From CAMAVH01 sp035714115 (GTDB taxonomy: Bacteria; Pseudomonadota; Alphaproteobacteria; SMXQ01), in assembly GCA_035714115.1 (NCBI GenBank), contig DASTMO010000051.1, positions 15,979-79,978 on the forward strand: a stretch of DNA of 64,000 bases. The letters run 5' to 3'. A program made the translations under genes and the position numbers. Positions 8,601 to 16,349 of the stretch are shown here, piece after piece; position 1 is the stretch's first letter; each line of letters begins with the position of its first letter. Under the pieces are notes generated by a model. The model saw nothing but the letters and a program-made list of their open reading frames with translations, was not told the DNA's origin and searched no databases.

Positions 8601-8710
8601 TCTCATATGCCCCCATCCACGGCGACGAGAGTTCTCATGGCATCCGGGGGATAGCCGAGCGGCGAAAGGTCGCCGGCCTATGTCCGCCTGTCGTGATGAG
8701 AGACCCAACG

Positions 8711-10201
8711 ATGCAAACGACCGAGACCAAAGCCGGCACCGGTATTGCCGGGTTGGACGATATCCTGCGCGGCGGCTTCGCGCGCAGCCACAGTTACCTG
8801 GTCGAAGGCGATCCGGGCACCGGCAAGACCACGCTCGCCTTGCAGTTCCTGCTCGAAGGTTCGAGGAACGGCGAGAAGGGCATCTATATTACCTTGTCTG
8901 AAACCGAGCGCGAGTTGCGCAGCGGCGCGGCGTCGCACGGCTGGGCGCTCGACAAAAACATCAAGATTTTCGAACTGGCGCCCCCCGAAAGCCTGCTCGA
9001 CGCCGAGCAGCAGCAGAGCCTGCTCTATTCCTCCGATTTGGAGCTAGGCGAGACCACCAAGCTGATCTTCGACGCGATCGACAAATTCAAGGCGCAGCGC
9101 GTCGTGCTCGACAGCCTGTCGGAGATCCGGCTGCTGGCGCAGGGCTCGCTGCGCTATCGCCGCCAAGTGCTCGCGCTCAAACATTACTTCGCAAAGCAAG
9201 GCGCCACCGTGCTGATGCTCGACGACATGACGAGCGACATCGGCGACCGCACGTTGCACAGCATCGTCCATGGCGTGATCCGCTTGGAGGAAATGGCGCC
9301 CGATTACGGCGCGCAGCGCCGCCGCATGCGCGTGGTGAAATATCGCGGTCAATCCTATCGCGGCGGCTATCACGACTTCGCCATCAAGACCGGCGGCCTC
9401 GCGATCTTCCCCCGTCTCGTCGCGCTCGAACATAAGACCGGCTACAAACGCACGCAGCTCAAGAGCGGCATCGACCAGCTCGACAGCTTGCTCGGCGGCG
9501 GTGTCGAGACCGGCTCGAGCACGTTGCTGATCGGCCCCGCCGGCACCGGCAAGACTCTCTACGCTTTGCAGTTCGCATTGGCCGCCATCGCGCGCGGCGA
9601 GAAAGCCGCGCTCTTTCAGTTCGACGAAGAATTGACGTTGATGTTCGATCGCATGAAAGCCATGGGCATCGATCTGGAAAAATTGCGCGATGACGGCAAG
9701 CTCATCATCGAACAGGTCGACGCCGCCGAACTGTCGCCTGGCGAATTCGTCCATCGCGTGCGCGCATTGGTCGACAGCGCCCAAGCCAAGACGGTGATCA
9801 TCGACAGCCTCAACGGCTATAGCACCGCCATGCCGCAGGAAAACTCGCTCATCCTGCACATTCATGAATTACTGCAATATCTCAACCGCCAGGGCGTCGC
9901 GACGTTCTTGACCGTGGCCCAGCATGGGCTGGTCGGCGATATGCGCACGCCGGTCGACATCACTTACCTTGCCGACACTGTAATTTTGCTGCGCTTCTTC
10001 GAAGCGCTCGGCCAGGTCAAGCGCGCCGCGTCGGTCGTCAAGAAGCGCGCCGGGCGGCATGAAGACAGCATCCGCGAATATCGCATCGGCATTACCGGTC
10101 TCGTTATCGGCGAGCCGCTCACGCAATTCCAGGGCGTGCTGCGCGGCGTCCCCGTCTATGTCGGTGAGCGGGCAGGCGACATGCTCGCGAGCGAGACGTG
10201 A
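8711..10201 (+). CDS. KaiC-like double-domain RecA-family ATPase
   Basis: A 496-residue protein with two tandem KaiC/RadA-type ATPase domains. Domain 1 has Walker A GDPGTGKTTLALQF and the acidic pair after FITLSET-like strand (ITLSETERE); domain 2 has GPAGTGKTLYALQF. In cyanobacteria KaiC is the clock ATPase. In Alphaproteobacteria such KaiC-like proteins occur without KaiA/KaiB, usually beside a histidine kinase, as here. The stop overlaps the next start as GTGA. I chose the ATG at 8711, preceded by a GAGAG-like site; GTG/ATG codons at 8693/8696 would add 5-6 residues. The gene probably belongs to the stress regulon. No kaiB is visible nearby. Confidence 0.9.
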   Translation: MQTTETKAGTGIAGLDDILRGGFARSHSYLVEGDPGTGKTTLALQFLLEGSRNGEKGIYITLSETERELRSGAASHGWALDKNIKIFELAPPESLLDAEQQQSLLYSSDLELGETTKLIFDAIDKFKAQRVVLDSLSEIRLLAQGSLRYRRQVLALKHYFAKQGATVLMLDDMTSDIGDRTLHSIVHGVIRLEEMAPDYGAQRRRMRVVKYRGQSYRGGYHDFAIKTGGLAIFPRLVALEHKTGYKRTQLKSGIDQLDSLLGGGVETGSSTLLIGPAGTGKTLYALQFALAAIARGEKAALFQFDEELTLMFDRMKAMGIDLEKLRDDGKLIIEQVDAAELSPGEFVHRVRALVDSAQAKTVIIDSLNGYSTAMPQENSLILHIHELLQYLNRQGVATFLTVAQHGLVGDMRTPVDITYLADTVILLRFFEALGQVKRAASVVKKRAGRHEDSIREYRIGITGLVIGEPLTQFQGVLRGVPVYVGERAGDMLASET

Positions 10202-11871
10202 AGCTCGCCGACGATCAGCCGCATGCGCTCGTGCTTGCACCCAATGGGCGTGACGGCACGGTCGCTCAAACCTTGCTCAAGGAAATAGGCATCGTTGCGG
10301 CCAATTGCCGGGATCTCGCACAGCTGCAGCAACAGCTGTCCGCCGATATCTGGTTCGTCGTGATGACGGAAGAAGCGACGCGCGGCGCCGATTTGCGTTT
10401 TCTCGCCTCCTGGATCGCCGGCCAGCCGGCCTGGTCCGACTTGCCTTTCATTCTGCTGACCTCGCACGGCGGCGGCATTGAGCGCAACCCGATGGCCGCG
10501 CGCCTGTCGGAAACGCTCGGCAATGTGACCTTTCTCGAACGGCCGTTCCATCCGACGACCTTCGCCAGCTTGGCGCGCTCCGCACTCAAGGGGCGACGCC
10601 GTCAATATGAGGCGCGGGCGCTTCTTGAAGACTTGCGCGAAAATGACGAACGTCTGCGCAGTCTCACCGAGAGCCTTGAAGGCCGCGTGCGCGAGCGCAC
10701 CAGAGAGCTCGAGCAGGCGCATGCCCAGGTCGTCGAGCAGATGGCGGTGCGTGCGCGCGCCGAAGAACAGCTGCGCCACGCGCAAAAGCTGGAAACCATC
10801 GGCCAACTCACCGGCGGCGTCGCGCACGACTTCAACAATCTCCTGATGGCTGTGATCGGCAATCTCGATCTGTTGCGCAAGCGCATGCCTGACGACGAAC
10901 GCCTCACGCGCCTGGTCGACGGCGCGTTGCAGGGCGCGCAGCGCGGCGCCGCCTTGACCCAGCGCCTGCTCGCCTTCGCCCGCAAACAGGAACTGCAAAG
11001 CAAGCCGGTCGATTTCGCGCATCTCATCCGCGATATCCGCTCTCTGCTCGAGCGTTCGTTGACGCCCGGCATCGAGCTGCGCCTCGAACTGCGCGACGGA
11101 TTGCCCAATGCTTTGATGGACGCCAACCAGGTCGAAGCGGCGCTGCTCAATCTCGTCGTGAACGCGCGCGACGCCATGCCGAACGGCGGGACGCTGACCG
11201 TCGGCCTCGACGCCATGAAGGTCGACGGCGCCGAAGACATGGCGCCGGGCAGCTATTTGCGCCTGAGCGTCAACGATACGGGCGTCGGCATGGATCAGGA
11301 AACGCTCGCCAAAGCGATCGAGCCGTTCTTCTCGACCAAGGAGCTCGGCAAAGGCACCGGTCTCGGCCTGTCGATGGTGCATGGTCTGGCGGTGCAATTG
11401 CGTGGCGCGTTGCGGCTGTCCAGCGAATTGGGCAAAGGCACCCGGGCCGAGCTATGGCTGCCCGCGACCCGTCAGGCAGCGGCGCAAGCCGATGCGGCCC
11501 CTGAGCCTGTGCCGCCGCTCAATCGGCGGCTGCGCATTCTTGTGGTCGACGATGATCTGCTGATCGCCATGAGCACGGTCGACATGCTCGACGATCTCGG
11601 CCATGACGTGACGGAAGCCCATTCCGGTTCGGAAGCGCTGCAGATTCTCAGCGACGGCCAGCCGTTCGATTTGATGATCACCGACCATTCCATGCCGGGC
11701 ATGACCGGCATGCAGCTCGCCATGATCACGCGCGACCTGCGCCCCGGCCTGCCGATCCTGCTCGCCACCGGCTATGCCGAACTGCCCGAAGGGCCGACGA
11801 TCGAACTGCCGCGCCTCGCCAAGCCCTATCAGCAGAACCAGCTGGCGAGCCAGATCGCCAAGCTCGTCTGA
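10198..11871 (+). CDS. Hybrid histidine kinase with degenerate N-terminal receiver and C-terminal receiver
   Basis: A 557-residue cytosolic kinase with GTG start, overlapping the KaiC-like gene by four bases. Residues 1-130 look like a receiver fold that lacks the phospho-accepting Asp (the strand reads IWFVVMTEE). A coiled coil (about 132-195) leads to HisKA with His210 in GGVAHDFNNLL. The HATPase domain (about 310-425) has the N-box VVNARDAMPNGG, DTGVGMD and GKGTGLGLS. The C-terminal receiver (about 446-555) has acidic DDD at 451-453, Asp496 and Lys542. No sensor or membrane segment is present, so the KaiC-like partner or the pseudo-receiver may supply the input; this is inference. Confidence 0.92.
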   Translation: MKLADDQPHALVLAPNGRDGTVAQTLLKEIGIVAANCRDLAQLQQQLSADIWFVVMTEEATRGADLRFLASWIAGQPAWSDLPFILLTSHGGGIERNPMAARLSETLGNVTFLERPFHPTTFASLARSALKGRRRQYEARALLEDLRENDERLRSLTESLEGRVRERTRELEQAHAQVVEQMAVRARAEEQLRHAQKLETIGQLTGGVAHDFNNLLMAVIGNLDLLRKRMPDDERLTRLVDGALQGAQRGAALTQRLLAFARKQELQSKPVDFAHLIRDIRSLLERSLTPGIELRLELRDGLPNALMDANQVEAALLNLVVNARDAMPNGGTLTVGLDAMKVDGAEDMAPGSYLRLSVNDTGVGMDQETLAKAIEPFFSTKELGKGTGLGLSMVHGLAVQLRGALRLSSELGKGTRAELWLPATRQAAAQADAAPEPVPPLNRRLRILVVDDDLLIAMSTVDMLDDLGHDVTEAHSGSEALQILSDGQPFDLMITDHSMPGMTGMQLAMITRDLRPGLPILLATGYAELPEGPTIELPRLAKPYQQNQLASQIAKLV

Positions 11872-11885
11872 TGGAACGCCCGCGC

Positions 11886-11910
11886 GGAACGGGGAACGCG
11901 GCGAATCGTT
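11886..11910 (+). promoter_or_regulatory. Sigma-EcfG (general stress) promoter of the small membrane protein gene
   Basis: An exact match to GGAAC-N16-CGTT (GGAAC 11886-11890, CGTT 11907-11910). The predicted start near 11917 gives a leader of about 23 bases containing the GGAGG ribosome site of the gene at 11940. Confidence 0.7.
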
Positions 11911-11939
11911 GTCTTCGTGATCAGTCACGGAGGCCGCCC

Positions 11940-12146
11940 ATGGACAGCGACAGCCCGCTGCGTATTACGTCCCGTCAACGCTTCATCGCGATCCTCGCGC
12001 TTGCCGCGCTGGTCTTCGGCCTCGGCTATGCGAAAGCGCAGATGCACGACAGCTGGGTCGTCGAAAAGGCCGACGCCCGCCAATCCGCCTCTCAATCCTA
12101 TGTGGCGGAGATGCCGCCGGACGTCGAGATCCGCCGCACGCGCTGA
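11940..12146 (+). CDS. Small single-pass membrane protein, probably stress-induced
   Basis: A 68-residue protein of unknown function. A short basic N terminus (SPLRITSRQRF) precedes one hydrophobic segment (IAILALAALVFGLGYA) and a polar tail with acidic and basic residues. The start at 11940 is set by GGAGG eight to twelve bases upstream; the open frame extends further but into the kinase stop region. The exact EcfG promoter directly upstream supports a real gene and a stress role, although it could also be a minor co-transcript of the kinase operon. It converges with the YaiI-like gene two bases after its stop. Confidence 0.7.
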   Translation: MDSDSPLRITSRQRFIAILALAALVFGLGYAKAQMHDSWVVEKADARQSASQSYVAEMPPDVEIRRTR

Positions 12147-12148
12147 TC

Positions 12149-12604
12149 TCAAGCCCGTAGAGCTTGCTGGATCAGGCTATCGAGCGCGCTGAGGAATTTC
12201 GAGCGGTCCTGCTTGGAAAAGGGCGGCGGCCCGCCGCCCGTCTCGCCGAGCTCGCGCAAGTGACGCGACAGCTCGCGCCCCGCCAAAGCGCTGCCGATAT
12301 TGTCCGCGGTCCATAGCCGGCCGTTCGGCGCGAGCGCGCGCGCCTGTTTCGCCAAGCAGCGCGCAGCCAGCGGAATGTCGGAGGTGACGCAGACGTCGCG
12401 CGCCGTGATGCGCTCGGCGATCCAATCGTCGGCTTTGTCGGCGCCTTCCTCGACCGTCACCATGCGCACATGGGCGCGCCGCGCCGGCGGGATCGGCCGC
12501 GAGCCGTTCGAGACGATATAGACTTGCAGCTGCAGGCGGTCGGCGACGCGATAGACTTCCTCGCGCACCGGACAGGCATCGGCATCGACGTAAATTTCGG
12601 TCAT
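12149..12604 (-). CDS. YaiI/YqxD family protein (UPF0178, DUF188)
   Basis: A 151-residue protein of the DUF188 family, recognised by the N-terminal IYVDADACPVREEVYRVA and by VTSDIPLAARCLAKQA in the middle. The fold is PIN-like/NYN-like with conserved acidic residues, hinting at nuclease-related chemistry, but no function is established. Length is normal for the family. The start is the ATG at 12604; a long upstream frame on this strand is a shadow of the next gene. It lies 14 bases after the preceding gene's stop and may form an operon with it. Confidence 0.88.
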   Translation of the reverse strand: MTEIYVDADACPVREEVYRVADRLQLQVYIVSNGSRPIPPARRAHVRMVTVEEGADKADDWIAERITARDVCVTSDIPLAARCLAKQARALAPNGRLWTADNIGSALAGRELSRHLRELGETGGGPPPFSKQDRSKFLSALDSLIQQALRA

Positions 12605-12618
12605 GCACGCTTGTAGCG

Positions 12619-13197
12619 TCAGCGTCGCGGGCGATCCAGGAATTCGTCGAAGGCGTCCATCTGCGGCGCCAATCCCTGCTCGATCAGCGCGCGCATCAGA
12701 TTGTCGCCGAGCCGGCCGGCATCGAGCAGCGCCGCCGGCGCCTGGCCGAGCAGGTGCGCCATAAGGCCAAGCCGCGTCGTGACATGAGCGCCGTCGAACA
12801 CCGCGCGCACCTTCTTGACCGACAGATCGTCGGCCATGTCGTCGTCGCCGGTCTCGCCGAGCGCGCGCGTAGCGCTGACGAATGCGGCATAGTCGGTCAA
12901 GCCGGGCGACAGGCGCTCGATCTTTTGCAGCACCGCCGTCGACGCCAGCGCGTCCTTGGTGGCGCTGGCCGCTTGGGCATAGGCTTTCGACTGCTTGAGG
13001 CGCGTATAGAACTGCTCGCGCCGCCCGCCGGACTTGGCCGCCCATTCGGCTTCGGTGAACAGCGCCGCTTCGGCGAATTCGGTTTCGGCGCCGCCATCGC
13101 TGCGGCAATAGACGATGCCGTCCTCGACCTCATTGACGATATAGGCGCGTCCGTCCTTGGTGATGACGGTCGAACCCGGAGTGAATTTGGACGGCAT
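12619..13197 (-). CDS. Conserved hypothetical protein (192 aa)
   Basis: I do not recognise a named family. The N-terminal 60 residues look like a small beta-barrel/KOW-like module (PGSTVITKDGRAYIVNEVEDGIVYC), followed by an alpha-helical region rich in Ala, Leu and charged residues without a membrane segment or signal peptide. Synteny with the UPF0178 gene downstream suggests co-transcription. The start ATG at 13197 is the first in frame and gives an ordered N terminus. The gene is followed upstream by tRNA-Gly on the same strand, 95 bases away. Confidence 0.65.
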   Translation of the reverse strand: MPSKFTPGSTVITKDGRAYIVNEVEDGIVYCRSDGGAETEFAEAALFTEAEWAAKSGGRREQFYTRLKQSKAYAQAASATKDALASTAVLQKIERLSPGLTDYAAFVSATRALGETGDDDMADDLSVKKVRAVFDGAHVTTRLGLMAHLLGQAPAALLDAGRLGDNLMRALIEQGLAPQMDAFDEFLDRPRR

Positions 13198-13292
13198 GAG
13201 GCCTCGCGCTGCAAAATCAACATCGCCATGCTACGGCATCGCCGTGACAGACGTGGGCGCAATCGGCTCGCAACTGGAAATCTTGGAAGAAT

Positions 13293-13367
<75 letters not shown>

Positions 13368-13622
13368 TCGGCGCAACGCCGTCCCCTAGGGGTCGCTGCG
13401 GGCCGTAAGTCCGCAGGATTGCCGGGAAATTCGCGAATTTGCCCGGCGGGGGTCGGCGAGAGGCCGGGATAATACTCAAAGCCGGACGCTTTGCAACCCT
13501 CGTGGGATGGCCCCGCCGGGAGGTCCAAATCCCGCTTCAAGGCGCTCTCCCCTTGCCGCCGGCGGCCGGACACGCCATTTATTAGGCCAATTCTTTCAAT
13601 CCCCTATCTGTCGAGAACGATC

Positions 13623-14681
13623 ATGGCAGGCTTTCCGGGCATGCCCGGCACCCAACCGCCGCTAGGCCAGCAATCCCAGAGCGATCTGGTTTCCGGCGCC
13701 GCCGCGCCGCAGAGCCCGAGCGCCAGCTTCGGCGGCAGCTCTGCCGTCGGCGCCGCGCTGGGCGGCGCGCCGGTCCCCGCGGCCGCGCCGGTCGATGCCG
13801 TCATCGATTCCTCGACCGCCACTTTCATGGCCGACGTGATCGACGCCTCGTTCGGCCCGGTCATCATCGTCGACTTCTGGGCGCCCTGGTGCGGCCCCTG
13901 CAAGCAGCTCGGCCCGGCGCTCGAGAAGGTCGTGCGCGAGCAGAACGGCAAGGTCCGCTTGGTGAAGATCAACGTCGACGAGAACCAGGATCTCGCGGCG
14001 CAGATGCGCATCCAGTCGATCCCGGCCGTCTACGCCTTCAAGGACGGCCGCCCGGTCGACGGCTTCGCCGGCGCGCTGCCGGAAAGCCAGCTGCGCCAGT
14101 TCGTCGGCGGCCTCGCCAAGCTCGCCGGCCCGACCTCCGAGGAAGAAGGCTTCAAGGAAGCCATGGCGCAGGCCGAGGAGATGGCCGCGAGCGGCGATCT
14201 CGAGACCGCCATCGCCATCTACGCCGAAGTGCTGGCGCAGGATCCGAAAAGCGTCGACGCCATCGCCGGCCTCGCCAAGCATCAGCATGCCAGCGGCGAC
14301 AATGAGGCCGCCAAGGCGACGCTCGCGACCTTCACCCCCGAGCCGAACAAGGCCGAGCCGACCGCCATCGCAACCGTGCGCGCCGCCATCGAGCTCGCCG
14401 AGCAAAGCGCCGGCGTGTCCGGCGAAGTGGCCGCGCTGGCCGCCAAGGTCGCCGCCGACCCGGCCGACCATCAGGCGCGCTGCGATCTCGCTGTCGCCCA
14501 GTTCGGCGCCGGCAAGCCCGATGCCGCCATCGATGAGCTGCTCGCCATCATCAAGAAGAGCCGCGACTGGAACGACGGCGCGGCGCGCGCCCAGCTCGTG
14601 AAAGTCTTCGAGGCGCTCGGCCCCATGCATGAATTGTCGCAGAGCGGCCGCCGCCGCCTGTCGTCCATTCTGTTCTCGTAA
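13623..14681 (+). CDS. Thioredoxin/TPR co-chaperone, CnoX (YbbN)-like
   Basis: A 352-residue protein. After a Gly/Ala/Pro-rich tail (1-60) comes a thioredoxin domain (about 62-170) with active-site WAPWCGPCKQ, then TPR-like helices to the C terminus, the layout of CnoX/YbbN. In E. coli CnoX lacks the second Cys and acts as a holdase with GroEL; alphaproteobacterial forms keep CxxC, as here, and also have reductase activity. It heads a tight cluster with the Lon-type substrate-binding protein and Trm112, a proteostasis/translation group common in Alphaproteobacteria. The ATG at 13623 gives the usual MPG-rich start; no strong ribosome site is seen. Confidence 0.88.
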   Translation: MAGFPGMPGTQPPLGQQSQSDLVSGAAAPQSPSASFGGSSAVGAALGGAPVPAAAPVDAVIDSSTATFMADVIDASFGPVIIVDFWAPWCGPCKQLGPALEKVVREQNGKVRLVKINVDENQDLAAQMRIQSIPAVYAFKDGRPVDGFAGALPESQLRQFVGGLAKLAGPTSEEEGFKEAMAQAEEMAASGDLETAIAIYAEVLAQDPKSVDAIAGLAKHQHASGDNEAAKATLATFTPEPNKAEPTAIATVRAAIELAEQSAGVSGEVAALAAKVAADPADHQARCDLAVAQFGAGKPDAAIDELLAIIKKSRDWNDGAARAQLVKVFEALGPMHELSQSGRRRLSSILFS

Positions 14682-14690
14682 GGAGAAGCG

Positions 14691-15389
14691 ATGGCGCGCG
14701 GCATCTTCGATCCCAACTTCGAGGATTTGCCGGGTCTCATTCCGGTCTTCCCGCTCGCCGGCGTGCTGCTGCTGCCCAACGGCAAGCTGCCGCTCAACGT
14801 CTTCGAGAAGCGCTACCTCGCCATGACGCGCGACGCGCTCATGACGCCGACGCGCCTGATCGGCATGATCCAGCCGACCGGGCTTGCCGATGGGCCGAAT
14901 GGCCCCGAGCTGTTTCCCGTCGGCACCGCCGGGCGGCTCATCAGCTTCTCCGAGACCGCCGATGGCCGCTATCAGATCGTGCTCGATGGCTTGATCCGCT
15001 TTCGCGTGCGCGATGAAGTGGATCTGAAAGACGGCTATCGCCGCGTCATGCCGAACTTCCTGCCTTACAAGGACGATCTCGAGATTTACGGCACGGTGCG
15101 CGACCCAAGCCATGCGCGCATCGACCGCGAACGCATCAACGCGGCGCTGGCGCGCTATTTCGGCGCCAAGCATGTCGAGGCCAATTGGGACGCGCTGCGC
15201 CAACTCGACGACCGCGCGCTGGTCACGACGCTGGCCATGAGCTGCCCCTTCGACCCTACGGATAAGCAGGCGCTGCTCGAATCCGCCGACATCGCCACCT
15301 GCGGCCATACTCTGGCCGCGCTGCTGGAGATGGGCGCGGGCGGCGCGGAAGGCGGATTCGACACTCCGCCGACGCCGACACGCCATTAA
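14691..15389 (+). CDS. LON substrate-binding domain protein (Lon N-domain-like)
   Basis: A 232-residue stand-alone LON-SB (PUA-like) domain protein. The signature is VFPLAGVLLLPNGKLPLNVFE plus RYLAMTRDAL near the N terminus, matching the N-terminal domain of Lon protease without the ATPase or protease parts. Its role is unknown; family members may recruit or sense unfolded proteins. An AAGGAG ribosome site lies nine bases after the cnoX-like stop, so the two are in one operon. Length is standard. Confidence 0.9.
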   Translation: MARGIFDPNFEDLPGLIPVFPLAGVLLLPNGKLPLNVFEKRYLAMTRDALMTPTRLIGMIQPTGLADGPNGPELFPVGTAGRLISFSETADGRYQIVLDGLIRFRVRDEVDLKDGYRRVMPNFLPYKDDLEIYGTVRDPSHARIDRERINAALARYFGAKHVEANWDALRQLDDRALVTTLAMSCPFDPTDKQALLESADIATCGHTLAALLEMGAGGAEGGFDTPPTPTRH

Positions 15390-15413
15390 TCTAAGCGCCT
15401 TGAGGATCACGAT

Positions 15414-15611
15414 ATGAGCGACATGCCGCCGCCGAGCAAAGAGATCGACCGCAAGCTGCTGGAGATTCTCGTCTGCCCGCTGACCAAAGGCCCGCTGCGT
15501 TACGACGCGGCGGCACAGGAATTGATCAGCGAAAGCGCCGGCCTCGCCTTCCCGATCCGCGACGGCATTCCCATCATGCTGCCCGACGAGGCGAGAAAGC
15601 TCGATGCTTAA
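15414..15611 (+). CDS. Trm112 family protein
   Basis: A 65-residue zinc-ribbon-like protein with the hallmark LLEILVCPLTKGPLRYD and a C-terminal FPIRDGIPIMLPDEAR. In this bacterial form the four zinc Cys residues are reduced to one, which is common. In eukaryotes Trm112 activates methyltransferases; the bacterial partner is not established. It overlaps the next start by eight bases and lies 24 bases after the LON-domain gene, so it is in the same operon. Confidence 0.92.
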   Translation: MSDMPPPSKEIDRKLLEILVCPLTKGPLRYDAAAQELISESAGLAFPIRDGIPIMLPDEARKLDA

Positions 15612-16230
15612 GACCCTGCGCCATTGGTTCAGCCATCTGCTGAACCCTCACGATCACAAACACGGCCATGATCATGGCCATAAGCATGATCACGATCACG
15701 ACCATTCGCACGGCGATCATGCGCACGATCATCACGGACATGATCATGGTCACGATCACGGCCATTCGCACGATCATCACGACCACGACCATGGTCACGA
15801 TCACGGTCACGGTCACTCGCACGGCGGCACGCATCATCACGAACATGGCCCCGGCGCCGATCATCAGCATCATTACGGCCCGCTGCCGGAAGAGATCCGC
15901 ATGAGCCGCGAAAGCAATCTCATCGAGATCGATTTCGACGACGGCGAGACCTATCAGTTTTCCGCCGAATTCCTGCGCGTGCATTCGCCATCGGCCGAAG
16001 TGATGGGCCATGGCCCGGGCCAGCAGATCACGGTGGCCGGCAAGCAGGACTTGGCGATCGTCAATCTGGAGCCGGTCGGCAATTACGCCATCCGCATCAT
16101 TTTCGCCGACGGCCACGACACCGGGATTTTCTCCTGGGGTTATCTGCATGAGCTCGGCGAGCGCCAGGAACATCTCTGGCAGCTTTATCTCGACGCGCTC
16201 AAGGCCAAAGGACTGAGCCGCCAGGCTTGA
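15604..16230 (+). CDS. DUF971 (GBBH-like N domain) protein with a long histidine-rich N-terminal extension
   Basis: A 208-residue fusion-like protein. Residues about 16-90 hold some 36 of its 39 N-terminal His residues in HD, HG and HS alternation, a probable metal-binding or metal-storage tail. From about residue 100 the domain is a clear DUF971: IEIDFDDGETYQFSAEFLRV, SPSAEVMGHGPGQQ, VGNYAIRIIFADGHDTGI and WGYLHELG. DUF971 occurs alone, fused to Mrp/ApbC iron-sulfur carriers, or at the N terminus of gamma-butyrobetaine hydroxylases, so a metal link is plausible. It overlaps trm112 by eight bases. Normal DUF971 proteins are about 110-130 residues and lack this tail. Confidence 0.9.
   Translation: MLKTLRHWFSHLLNPHDHKHGHDHGHKHDHDHDHSHGDHAHDHHGHDHGHDHGHSHDHHDHDHGHDHGHGHSHGGTHHHEHGPGADHQHHYGPLPEEIRMSRESNLIEIDFDDGETYQFSAEFLRVHSPSAEVMGHGPGQQITVAGKQDLAIVNLEPVGNYAIRIIFADGHDTGIFSWGYLHELGERQEHLWQLYLDALKAKGLSRQA
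15646..15870 (+). repeat. Degenerate short tandem repeat encoding the His-rich tail
   Basis: The DNA consists of imperfect repeats of units such as CATGATCACGAT and CACGGCCATTCG, in phase with His-Asp and His-Gly dipeptides. Such repeats can expand or contract by slippage in steps of six bases without breaking the frame. It is coding DNA, not a CRISPR array. Confidence 0.75.
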
Positions 16231-16244
16231 GCCGTCTATTCCGC

Positions 16245-16330
16245 GTCATGCTCGGGCTTGACCCGAGCATCCATATTGCCATCGCTTGAGCGCCGGACGA
16301 ATGGACCCTCGGATCAAGTCCGAGGGTGAC
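16245..16330. repeat. Pair of REP-like palindromes in inverted orientation
   Basis: Copy 1 (16245-16274) has GTCA, a perfect 9-bp stem (ATGCTCGGG/CCCGAGCAT) around a CTTGA loop, then TCCAT. Copy 2 (16301-16330) is the same layout on the other strand with a different but still perfectly paired stem (ACCCTCGGA/TCCGAGGGT). The outer GTCA and TCCAT and the CTTGA loop are identical while the stems covary, which marks them as members of one REP/BIME-type family rather than a chance hairpin. They lie between the convergent DUF971 and ubiH-like genes. Confidence 0.75.
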
Positions 16331-16349
16331 GAGCTTTCGCTTGCTAAAG

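Noticed and set aside
15646..15870. CRISPR array
   Set aside because: The repeats are short, contiguous without unique spacers, and lie in frame inside a coding sequence.
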